Source: Taeniopygia guttata (Eukaryota > Chordata > Aves > Passeriformes > Estrildidae). Taken from it: a stretch of 64,000 bases of DNA. Position 1 is the stretch's first letter. Every line of letters starts with the position of its first letter. Location: contig NC_133024.1 in assembly GCF_048771995.1 (NCBI RefSeq), positions 27,420,001-27,484,000 of the forward strand, read 5' to 3'. The translations under genes and the position numbers were made by a program. Positions 50,901 through 60,266 of this stretch are shown in pieces. Below the pieces are notes generated by a model. It saw nothing but the letters and a program-made list of their open reading frames with translations, was not told where the DNA came from and searched no databases.

Positions 50901-52845
50901 GTAGAAAGGCAAGTTCCTGGAAACCTGTGCATTGGGTAATATGAAAATTTACCTGGATGGTAGCTCAGGTAGAGGATTTGGAAAGCTCTGTCTTTATGAC
51001 TGTACTCTCACTACAGTCTGGTTTTTCACAGCAGAATGTGGTGCTTAAACACATTTTTCCATAAGGAAGAATAAAAAACAACATTAACAACAACAACACA
51101 AAAAAAAAAAGAACCCCAAAACAACAAATTACTATTAAAATGTCCCAAACCCAGAAAGGTCTTTAGCTCTGACTCCCCAGTACTCACTCCCCTGCCAACA
51201 GTGTCTGTCTATGTGAAAAAAAAGCCCACTGGGCCAATGAGGATTAGCTGATAACATTTGCTAGAATGAAATACCATCCATAGTCCTGCTCCCAGAGCCA
51301 ACTGGCCACAAGGTCAGTGAGTGAATACTGCTGTCCTCTGTTTTCTTCCATTTCCATTCTGACGCTCTTCTGTTTTTCTGACCGACCAGGGCACTGCTAG
51401 GTACTTCATGGGCCTGCAGAATGAAAGTATTGATTCTCCTAGAAAATAGAACTTGTGTAATATAAATGTTTCAAGAATCAGGGGTGGATGTTCATGAACC
51501 AGGACAGAAGTGAGAAAGTTAAACTTGCCTTGATGCAGGGCTTTCCTCCATTACCATACAATATCTCAGAGCAAAAATATCTTTCTTATGAAGGAAGGGA
51601 AGCAAATTTTTAAAAGGAAGGGAATTGAGAAAATAATTAATTACAATCTAAACAAAATACCTTCTGTGAACCAGATCCTCAGACAGAATGGCAAGCAAAC
51701 CAGGGGACCCTCTCAGTGAATAAAGTATGTAATACAGTAATAATTTACTTCATTACATTCTGTGTGAAAGATACTCAGATTCCCATTACTGTGGGACTCT
51801 TTAAACTTTTACACACAATTCTGATTTGCAAATAAATGACATTTTATTTGGGTGAAATTAATCTTGAACAGATCAAATATACGACCCTGTACAGGATAGG
51901 ATTCTTCCAGCTGCAGGGAGGGAGATCTGGCTAAGCTCAGGCCAGAGATGCTGTTTCTGATCTGAACCCCCCACTTTTTCTTGGTTAGGGGGCCCTAACC
52001 TAGACTGCCTTTCATATTTGTTTTCTAAAGGTACTCAGTTGCTGCTGGAGGCCTGTGTCCGCTGCAACGTCCAGCACTTCATATACACCAGCACCATAGA
52101 AGTGACAGGCCCAAACTGCAGAGGGGACCCCATTTTCAATGGTGACGAAGATACAGCTTATGAGAGCACATCCAAATTTCCTTATGCCCAAAGCAAGAGA
52201 CTGGCAGAGGATTCTGTGCTGAAAGCAGATGGCCGGGTGCTGAAGGATGGTGGCACGCTGATGACCTGTGCCCTGAGATCTATGTACATTTTTGGGGAAG
52301 GCTGCCCGTTTCTGCAAGGCCATCTGGATAAGTGCCTGTTGAACAAGAACATCTACCTGCGCTTCTCCAGGAAGGAGGCTCTGGTGAACCCTGTCTACGT
52401 GGGCAACATCGCCTGGGCACACGTGCAGGCAGCAAAAGCCCTCCGAGCCCCGCAGAAAGCCAAGCATGTGCGGGGCAAGTTCTACTACATCTCAGATGAC
52501 ACTCCTCACATGAGCTACGCTGACCTGAACTACGAGCTGACCAAGGACCTGGGCTTTGGAATCGAGCCCCGGCTGCCCATGCCTCTGACCGTGCTCTATT
52601 ACTTCTCGCTGCTGCTGGAGATCGTCAGCTTCTTGCTGCGGCCCTTTGTCAGATACGTCCCCTCCACCAACCGCCACCTGGTCACGCTGCTCAACACCCC
52701 CTTCACCTTCTCCTACAGAAAGGCACAGCAGGATTTTGGCTACGTGCCCCGCTACACGTGGGAGGAGGCCAAGCAGGGCACTGGTGAGTGGATTGCCTCT
52801 GTGATCCCCCAGAGAAGGGTGCACTTGCAAAGCAGCACCGCCTAA
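44779..52845 (+). CDS. HSD3B1: 3-beta-hydroxysteroid dehydrogenase/isomerase, type 1/2-like (complete, 3 coding exons)
   Basis: NAD-dependent enzyme of ER and mitochondrial membranes that turns delta5-3beta-hydroxysteroids (pregnenolone, DHEA) into delta4-3-ketosteroids, an essential step to progesterone, corticoids and androgens. Exons 44779-44932, 49502-49666 and 52031-52845 splice in frame to 377 residues (human 373). The NAD-binding glycine motif TGAGGFLG is at 11-18, the catalytic Tyr158 and Lys162 in [15 protein letters not shown] near 228-237, and a hydrophobic membrane segment at about 290-312. The long final exon is typical of the family. Resemblance to HSD3B1/2 ([31 protein letters not shown]) is much greater than to HSD3B7. 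The symbol is by synteny; which mammalian copy it corresponds to cannot be said. The usual proline in the ALRPMY motif is serine (190). Confidence 0.95.
44933..49501. other. HSD3B intron between coding exons 1 and 2
   Basis: A 4.6-kb intron. Short open frames only; no transposon or nested gene was recognised. Confidence 0.75.
49502..49666 (+). CDS. HSD3B1: HSD3B coding exon 2
   Basis: Acceptor CCCCTGCAG, donor GTGAGC. Codes residues 52-107, including the [10 protein letters not shown] and [11 protein letters not shown] strands of the NAD-binding fold. It is GC-rich with several CpGs. Confidence 0.95.
49667..52030. other. HSD3B intron between coding exons 2 and 3
   Basis: A 2.4-kb intron. 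A pyrimidine-rich tract near 50126-50180 and an A-rich tract near 51070-51130 are the only obvious features. Confidence 0.75.
52031..52845 (+). CDS. HSD3B1: HSD3B coding exon 3 (final)
   Basis: Acceptor TTTTCTAAAG, 815 bases to TAA. Codes residues 107-377, with the Tyr-X3-Lys catalytic pair, the steroid-binding half and the C-terminal membrane segment. Confidence 0.97.
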
Positions 52846-52989
52846 GCCTGAAAAGGAGCCAAAATCCTGCTAAGCAAGTACAGCCTTGAGCCAGAGGAGA
52901 GCTGGGAGAGCAGCAGCAGCAAACTACAAAGCATTTAAATGAATACTTTGTGTAAGAGCCCACTGAAACCCCTCACCCCCCGACCTCAG

Positions 52990-52999
52990 AATAAATAAA
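52990..52999 (+). terminator. HSD3B polyadenylation signal
   Basis: Two overlapping AATAAA hexamers (52990 and 52994) about 145 bases after the stop, followed within 30 bases by a GT-rich stretch. This gives a short, well-defined 3' UTR. Confidence 0.8.
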
Positions 53000-53244
53000 A
53001 GTGAAATGTTCATTTGTTTGTTGAGTGCAGGCTGATGAGGGTAACTGTACTGCATATTCCACACCCACTTGTACATCTCTGCAGCACAAGGACTTATTTT
53101 AGCAAGACTCCACACAATCCATGGTGTGAACACTTTAGCCCTTCTTTCACCCCACGCCACCTCCAAGGCTTTTGTAAAACACAACTTGCCCTGGAAGTAT
53201 GATTACACTTTACAAATATGCACCACTCAGCTATATCGGTGCAG

Positions 53245-53649
53245 TGATCCCCAACGGGGGAAGAATGATGCTCTGATTCCAATAATTTCAGAAGGCTAAT
53301 CAATTACTTCATTATCCTATATTATACTATTACTATATTACACTAACTAGAACTACTACTAACTACTGTTATGGTTAACTAAAAACCCGTGACTCTCTCC
53401 TGAAAGTCTCAACACACACGTGGATCCAATTGGTCAATGAATCCAAACAACCATCACCAGAATCCAATCAAGCAATCACCTTGGGTAAACAATCTCCATA
53501 CCTCACTCCACATGGGCACACACACAGGAGCAGCGAATGAGATAAGAATTGTTTTGATTCTCTTTTCTCTGCTTCTCTCACAGCTTGTCTCAGGAGAAAT
53601 CCTGAGAAAGCCAAGTCTCTTTCTGTTCAGAGGACATGTGAATACCACA
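53245..53649 (-). mobile_element. Solo-LTR-like element downstream of HSD3B
   Basis: The block from TGATCCCCAACGGG to GTGAATACCACA resembles an abundant passerine LTR family, as I recall its landmarks: AAGAATGATGCTCTGATTC, AATAATTTCAGAAGGCTAAT, a run of TATTATACTATTAC-like repeats, CAAACAACCATCACCAGAAT, AAACAATCTCC and CAGGAGAAATCCTGAGAAAG. The - strand reading begins TGTGGTATTC. No viral coding sequence is attached and target-site duplications are not clear. It starts about 250 bases past the HSD3B polyadenylation signal. Confidence 0.6.
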
Positions 53650-56600
53650 CAGCCACACCCTGTTCATTCAGAGTTTGCCAACCTCACCCAACAGGCAGCA
53701 GGCAGAAGCCACCTGATGGCAAAAGCTGAAACAAATCTTGTTCACTTTTTCAAGGGTGCATTTCATGTTCACCTGACAGTCAAACTTTGAGCACTGCAAG
53801 CATCATAAGATCAAAAGTACAATATGAGTGCAATACAGTTTTAGTTAGGACAGTGTGTGGAGGGAGAGAAGGGACAGATTTGGTCAGGTGAATACTTCTT
53901 TATACACCCTCATTTTGCAATAAACCCAGTGGGTGTCCAGCAGAACAACTTCAAGAAAATGGAAGGGAGAAAAATATTGCAGGATGGCTTGATCACAAAG
54001 TGGCTCCCACTGCAGAGTCAATGTATTTGTGAACACTGAGGAAAAATAAAGAGTGCTGAAAAAAATCCTGCTCTTACCACATTTCAGCTAGGAGCAAAGG
54101 CTAACTTTAGCTGATTGGTACACATGTGCTGCTCCTGTGCTTCTCTGATGGCCACATGAGCTTCTGCACAATGTGTAACTAGACTTGTGGGCAAAAATAC
54201 AGATCTTGTTTGAACAGACAAATGTGATCCAGTGTTTGTTTCTTAAACATACATCTCACTTGCTGAAAACAACTCTAAAATATGGGAATTCCTCTGTTGT
54301 TTTGGAGGTGTGAACAGAAACATTTCACCTGACTCAATACTAATGTAAATAAATCACATTTCCAGGGATGCTGAGTGCTTGAAGTCTGTGCTGAGTTTAA
54401 TTATTCAGCGCCCTAGACATTGGATAGTCCCAGTGCAAACATTACTATGTGCTTTAGTAACATCTTTGGTTAACTGTGTAAGATCTGAAGTAGCAGAATA
54501 GCAGACACCAGAACTGTCAGTCATATTCTGGGGACACAGACCCTCCACAAAGCTTTGGTTTCCATCTGCCTGTGAGGAGATTACTTAATCCCTCCCTTCA
54601 GATGTGTGATGATTCACCTTTTCTGCCATGGTGACAATGATTATCAAACATCCTGAAGGAACACAGGGTGACTTCCAGGAGAGGTCTGAGGAGAGAAGGA
54701 AGGGCCACAACCACTGTGGGTGTAGCTGCTGGTCCTGTCAGGTTTCACCCCTCCCTGCAGCTGGGACACTGCACTTAGATCTTTGCACTTTCTTCTTCTC
54801 CACCCCCTTCATGGACACTGCTCCTCTTCCCTCCCCTGCAGGCACACTCTTATTTTATTTATTCCATTCTCTGCACACCCTTAGAAAAGCAAAAATGTGT
54901 TTAACACAGTAACACCCCCAGTTTTTCTAGGCTAATGATATTTCATCCTAATGCTCAGTGAGTGCCAAGCAATGGGTGCAGTGCAGTGGCTTTTCTGCCA
55001 CTGAGGTAGGAGTAGGAAGGGCGATCCAGGCACGGGGAATTAGAGCAGAAAAGGAAGAAGGAGAACAACAGCAGCAAAGCCACTATTTAATAGGGGGAAA
55101 CACTTCACACATCACAGGGATGGGGTACTAAAACACATAACAGAAAACTATGACAACCCTTCCACAGGTTTTACAGAGGTCCTAAAATATCCACAGATGC
55201 TGCCAGAGAGAATAAAGGACATTTTTTTCTTCCACAGTTCAGTGACTTGTTTCCCAAGTGAAAGCTCCCATTGCTGGAGCTTTCTTTGCCGTTTTTGCCT
55301 TCATAGGAAGACAGTGGGATCTTTTCATCTTTCCAAGAGCCTTGCTCCCAAGTCAGATTTCTAAGTGCCAAATTCCCCCTTTGTTGACCTTTCTCCCTGT
55401 GTCTTGCTACCACATCCCTTCCTTCAATCCCCATGACAAGCCATTCCTGCTTACAGGAAGCTTATTCCCCACTTCTGTCCCTCCCTGAGCACCCCTGGGT
55501 TGGATCTGTGTTGTCTTTTGCTTCAGGTGGCTGCCCAAAATAGTGCAGTGCCTGCAATAAAACATCCTGGAAAGCCAAGGGAGTGGCAACCTTAGATATT
55601 TGTCCGGCTGCTCAGAGGCACCAGAGCTGCTGTGTGCTGTCACCCAGTAACAAACACAAGCCAATGAGGATATGCCAAGGATACCAAGAGGGAGAACAGG
55701 CAAGCTTACTGCAGAGGGTTGATTTTCTGCAAGTTTGCACTCCAGTCAATTTTGCAGTAGCTTGTTTCTATATTATTACTCTTGGCAGGTTAGCAAAATG
55801 GTTACAAAATGTACTTGATCAGGAGGAGCCTTGTTGTTTTTACGTCAGCTGACCAGGACCGTTCTTCTGATTTAATTAGTTTGTCTGGCAATCAGTAAAG
55901 CAAACTATTGGTTATCAATGAAGCCCCACTGTCAACAGGATCACAGTCAGTAAGAACTTTACTGCTGTATAAAGAATGGAAAAGAAAAAAAAACATTAAG
56001 GCTGCTTTGCTGGAAAGGTGTTCATTTACCCTTCATTTACCCGGGCAGAAAAAGATGAAATAGCAAATATATATCAGTGATACTTACATGCTACAGGCAA
56101 ATTAATGACTTCTAGTTCCAGCAGGTACAAAAACCTACATTTGTAAAGACCACCATTTGCTGTTAAATGATTTGTCACTGGAGAGAAGCAGAGTTTTGCT
56201 TGCTAAAAGGGAACTATAATAATGCACATTTTGAATAGATTTAGGAAAAAAGAAAAAGCTCCAGAGGAACAGAAGCAAAAGTGGCCATCATATCAATACC
56301 AGAAATCCATGCCTGGAATTGGTATCATTAATATAGGATCCAGTCAATGGAGGACAGTTGGATAGTTAATGCAAATGAGCATGTTCTTGTGAAAAATCCA
56401 TTTCATCAGACAAGCATGACACTGGTATTCTGAGTGCATTGCAGACTTCAAATAATAATATATATTTTTTTTTACATTATGCAGTAAAATGAATTAATAC
56501 AGACTAAATTATAAAAATCCCCAAATTAATTTTAACTTTCTCAATTATGATCTTTAAAATTGCTTTTTTCTTTTTTTAAAGCTTTGGCTCAGTTCACAGG

Positions 56601-57278
56601 CTTTGTGCAGAATAACAATGTGAAAAGTTATGTACAGCCTGTGTTATGTAGGAAACCAAAAGTAATATTTGTTTCTTGAACTGAAAAATCTGTCACTTAT
56701 ACATGTAGATATAATAGATTATAGTGGCTGTAAAGCTAATTTGTGAAATGGGAGCACAGTCGAGTATATTCATGAAGAACAATTTGACCACTCCTTGCCC
56801 TGACCCTGCACTCCCATGTAATACTCTTCTCCCTCCTGAAAGCTCTCCATCTGCATCTCCATCTCAGTTCAAAATCCACTGGATAACTGGAATTCATGTA
56901 TGGCTGTGCAATGGATTTCTTACTCAGACCAGTGATTGCTATTTCTAGACATTCCTCATTCCCATAACTAAACTTGTCTCATTTCTTAAATAAGATGTGT
57001 CTCTCCAGTGCTGGCAGCAAGCAATGAATATTAAGCAGTTAAGGACTAATCTGCAAAAGGGAAAAGAACATTAATAAAAAATAAAGATTTATTAAATCTC
57101 CAGCTTGATCCTGTAACAGGTGCCACTCAAAATGCTTAACATGCATTGTGGAAGACCATCCAGAGAGAGAAAGATTTTTTGCTGCCTAAAATGTGGAAAG
57201 AAAATTTAGAAAGTTAAAAGGAAACAAAATACATGTGGGCAAAAATTGCTTTGAAGGTACTGATATATTTGGTAATCA

Positions 57279-57311
<33 letters not shown>

Positions 57312-57869
57312 AAATTACAGGAATAAAGCATCCATTTCTCTTTTTTCTTTTTCAAATATTGTTGCACTCCAATGTTTTCAATGTGGTGATTTCATCAGAA
57401 GCTAGATATATATTTTTCTGATAATCCCACATGCAATTTTAGTTATACATTTAGGCTTAATTTATGCAGACCAAAAGCACACTGGATCTTTTACACACAC
57501 TTGGGCTTTCTACATGCCCTATTTGCAAGTGCTTATGACATAAGGAATGCTGCACACTCACCACTAAGTCCAAGAAAGTTCATTTTCGGGAGGGTTTCTT
57601 TTGGTCCATTTTGGAATTGATGTCTCTTGTCTACAGGGCTCTTGAAATAAACTCTGGCACACAGCTCTTGCTGCAGCAATGGTCCCTCTGGCCAGCCAGG
57701 AGCAATAATCAGGAGATGAAAACTGTTTGATCCCCATCATGGCACGGTAGGTTCTGCCTGTACAAAGTGGTTTCAGTGTGCAACTTCTGCTTCTCCAGGA
57801 ACTTTCCCTCAGCCCCCTTAAATGTACTGGTTATGTATTTACAGAGAGGAATTACTTTTACAATGAGTT
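53650..57869. other. Intergenic DNA downstream of HSD3B
   Basis: AT-rich sequence with short chance open frames. No gene, RNA or transposon was recognised apart from the T run at 57281. Confidence 0.5.
57281..57307. repeat. T(27) homopolymer
   Basis: Uninterrupted T run. It could be a reverse-strand retroposon tail, but no body was recognised. Confidence 0.95.
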
Positions 57870-58516
57870 TGTTATAAATGAAAATTTGTCCAGCCAAATT
57901 AATATGAAAAATAAAATATTTATTTTGCAATCAAATTCTATCTAGCCAGCCACAAGGAAAGAACAGAGCCGAGCCCGGGGTTGGTGCTGGGTGTGCAACA
58001 AGGAGTCAGCCTCAGCAGAGGTTTTCCTCCATGCCCAAATACCTCCATCCTGGCACAAGCGGTTTTTATAGGGAAAATTCTGCCTGAGGCCAAGATTTCA
58101 GCAGTCAGTCTTTTCTTCCATTCAGAGTCCATAGGTTAATAAGATTTTCTTTTTTGGTGATGAGGGAGAACAATTCAGTGTCCGGAGTTGTTGTATCCCG
58201 TGATGAAATTTTACGGGAATTCCCGTGATGAAATTTTATGGGAATTCGGGAACGCTGCATTCACGAGGATTTCCATGATATCCATCCCGGGTCGTTCAGG
58301 CGATGATCAGCACCTGGGGTCCCTATATCTCTCCAGACATGGCCCATCTCCTGGCGAGCCGTACCTTCTTACTTGTAAATCAGTTTCCAACATACACCCG
58401 TTCTCGCCTTCGAGGGTGGGGGGGAGTCCTAATACAAACATGTATACTCTAACAAATATTCAATATCACATATATCATACCAGAAATGGTGCGAATTCTA
58501 TCTACTACATATAACA
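57870..58516 (-). mobile_element. Solo LTR with intact promoter-like landmarks
   Basis: Both ends carry the inverted terminal motif TGTTATA...TATAACA. On the - strand a TATAAAA box (58064-58070) is followed 140 bases later by AATAAA (57919-57924), the usual LTR order U3-TATA-R-poly(A) signal-U5. The U3 part holds a 25-base tandem duplication (about 58197-58247) of the form CCCGTGATGAAATTTTACGGG then ATT. No viral coding sequence is present. Left and right flanks do not show a matching target-site duplication, so the left end could be slightly off. Confidence 0.65.
58197..58247. repeat. 25-base tandem duplication in LTR U3
   Basis: Two near-identical copies starting CCCGTGATGAAATTTTA, differing at one CG/TG position. 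Each copy has internal symmetry between CCCGTGA and the following ACGGGAATT. Duplicated U3 motifs often are enhancer repeats; here that is inference. Confidence 0.85.
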
Positions 58517-58547
58517 GTCTCGTTTGATTGGAATTCTCTGTTCCTGC

Positions 58548-58554
58548 TATAAAT
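58548..58554 (+). promoter_or_regulatory. TATA-like box before CpG-rich segment
   Basis: TATAAAT on the + strand, 32 bases after the LTR's right end and directly before the CpG-rich segment. It is a candidate promoter element for a transcript starting near 58580. Confidence 0.35.
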
Positions 58555-58579
58555 GAGGGAAAGGAACCGGGATAACTTC

Positions 58580-59050
58580 ACAGCAGGAGCTGCATCACCT
58601 CTTGCCACCAGCTCTGTGTTTGCGAGCTGAGCGGTTCTCCCGCAGGACCCGATCCCATCTGGACTCTCCTGCCCGGCAGCGCCTCCGGGAGCAGCCGGGA
58701 GCTCTGCGAGCCAAGCTGGGCATCAGGGGCTGGTGCCAGAGGGCAGAGCTCCCGATGGACTGGAAAATGGCCACGGACACGTCTGGGAGAGGCCCCGTCG
58801 TGAGGACCAGATCTGCATTCGGATCTCGCCGTCCTTTCACAGGGAAAGGTGCTTTGGGCAAGGGATGCCCTGGAGCGGCCGCTGGGTGGGGTGAGTGCAG
58901 TGTAAACCGGGACTTTCCCTGCGCGTCCCCTCCCGCAGCTCCTGGGCGGGACACAGCGGGATCGGAGCCCAGGATCAGGACTTGCTCCTCGGTGGCATCT
59001 TTTTCTGGAAAGGGAGAAACGATCAGCTGTTCGGCAGGACTGATGATTTG
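58580..59050. other. CpG-rich segment, possible first exon or CpG island
   Basis: This stretch is much richer in G, C and CpG than the surrounding AT-rich DNA and contains a NotI-type GCGGCCGC at 58875-58882. The + strand is open across 58602-59159 and the - strand across 58595-59056, as expected where stop-rich AT sequence is missing. A consensus donor GTGAGT begins at 58891. An ATG at 58755 could start a short coding exon up to that donor, but the peptide is unknown to me. It could be a gene's first exon, a regulatory CpG island, or retroviral remains. Confidence 0.4.
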
Positions 59051-60226
59051 CTTCACACAGCTTAGATCTGCCCGCTCTGCTGGTCTGTGCCGCTTACTGC
59101 CACAAGATGGTATCTTCAGCGATGGTTTCCCCTCACTTGCTCTGCAAAGCCCAACTTAATATTCCGACTGCGGAGTTTCTGTCTTTACAGTCTGCACTTT
59201 TATCACAAAAAACACAGTGCAAGGTTGCTGGTTAGGGCTGCCTGCTGCTGAGTATGGGGGATCCAGACAGAGACAAATGATCAACCCTGATACATCACAG
59301 AAGTTGAGTATTCATCCCACCTCCTCTCCTGCTAACATTCTTGGGTGCTTTGCAACCCAAGACAACTCCTCTTACACGTCAAAATTTCTCAGTGTCGCTT
59401 TAAGGGAATGGCTTGATACATGTATTTCAAGAAAAGTCTCAGGTTCATCCTCTGAACACTGCTCCAGTGGGAGTGATGCCACACTTAGCTGTGACAACAC
59501 AAAAACTACAGCACAGCTGAGATAGTGTCTGGAAGAAGCTTCCAAAACTGGAGTGTCACTGTATAGCTTTTTGTTCCTGTCTGAGAACTAATTGGTTAAT
59601 ACACCCTGGAAGTCTGCTGGGTTTCTCTATACAAGCAGATAAGTAGCACAGGATTAAAGTTTCTGCCTTGCTTCCTCCCTCCAGCACTCCTGCATCAAGT
59701 GATGGAAGAACCATAGGTGAGAGAGTCAAGGTCAAATGTATGAATCCCATCCAAGAGTATGAATCCCATTCATTCATTTCCACTTTGGTGTGGAAAAATT
59801 ATTATGTCCCTATAAAGATTAGTGCAAGAATCCAAAAGTAACTGTGGGGCTCACATTTGTATCACAGGGACATTTCACTTGGATGTCCTGTTTTTGAGTG
59901 TTGTTTTGTATCCGGTTACTGTGAGCCATCTCACTGAAACCAGGATGCTGCCAACTGTTTGAACCACAGCAGTGAACAGGATCAATTGCATGGTATGTCT
60001 GTGGAACGAAAATCCATGTCTGCTTCGCATTTAAGTTGTAAAAAACTAAAAAATTGTGTTTTCTGAAAAGCAAGTTGCCCTTAAGTATTTGTAGCAATGC
60101 TAAGGGTGAGCTTAATGCAGCAGTGCCCACACTTGATCATTTCATGATGCTGGAACTTCTGCCAGATTGGAGAATAAGCCAAGTTTTATTTTTCCTTTAT
60201 TTTTAAGGATGGTTCTCACCATTCTG

Positions 60227-60263
<37 letters not shown>
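60227..60263. repeat. A(37) homopolymer
   Basis: Long pure A run, possibly the poly(A) tail of a young retroposed copy. The upstream sequence did not match a known element, and no target-site duplication was seen. Confidence 0.95.

Positions 60264-60266
<3 letters not shown>

Noticed and set aside
57628..58522. Longer version of the 57.9-58.5 kb LTR, bounded by GTCTCT/GTCTCG as target-site duplication
   Set aside because: The flanks match imperfectly and could match by chance. The inverted TGTTATA/TATAACA ends give a better-supported left end at 57870.
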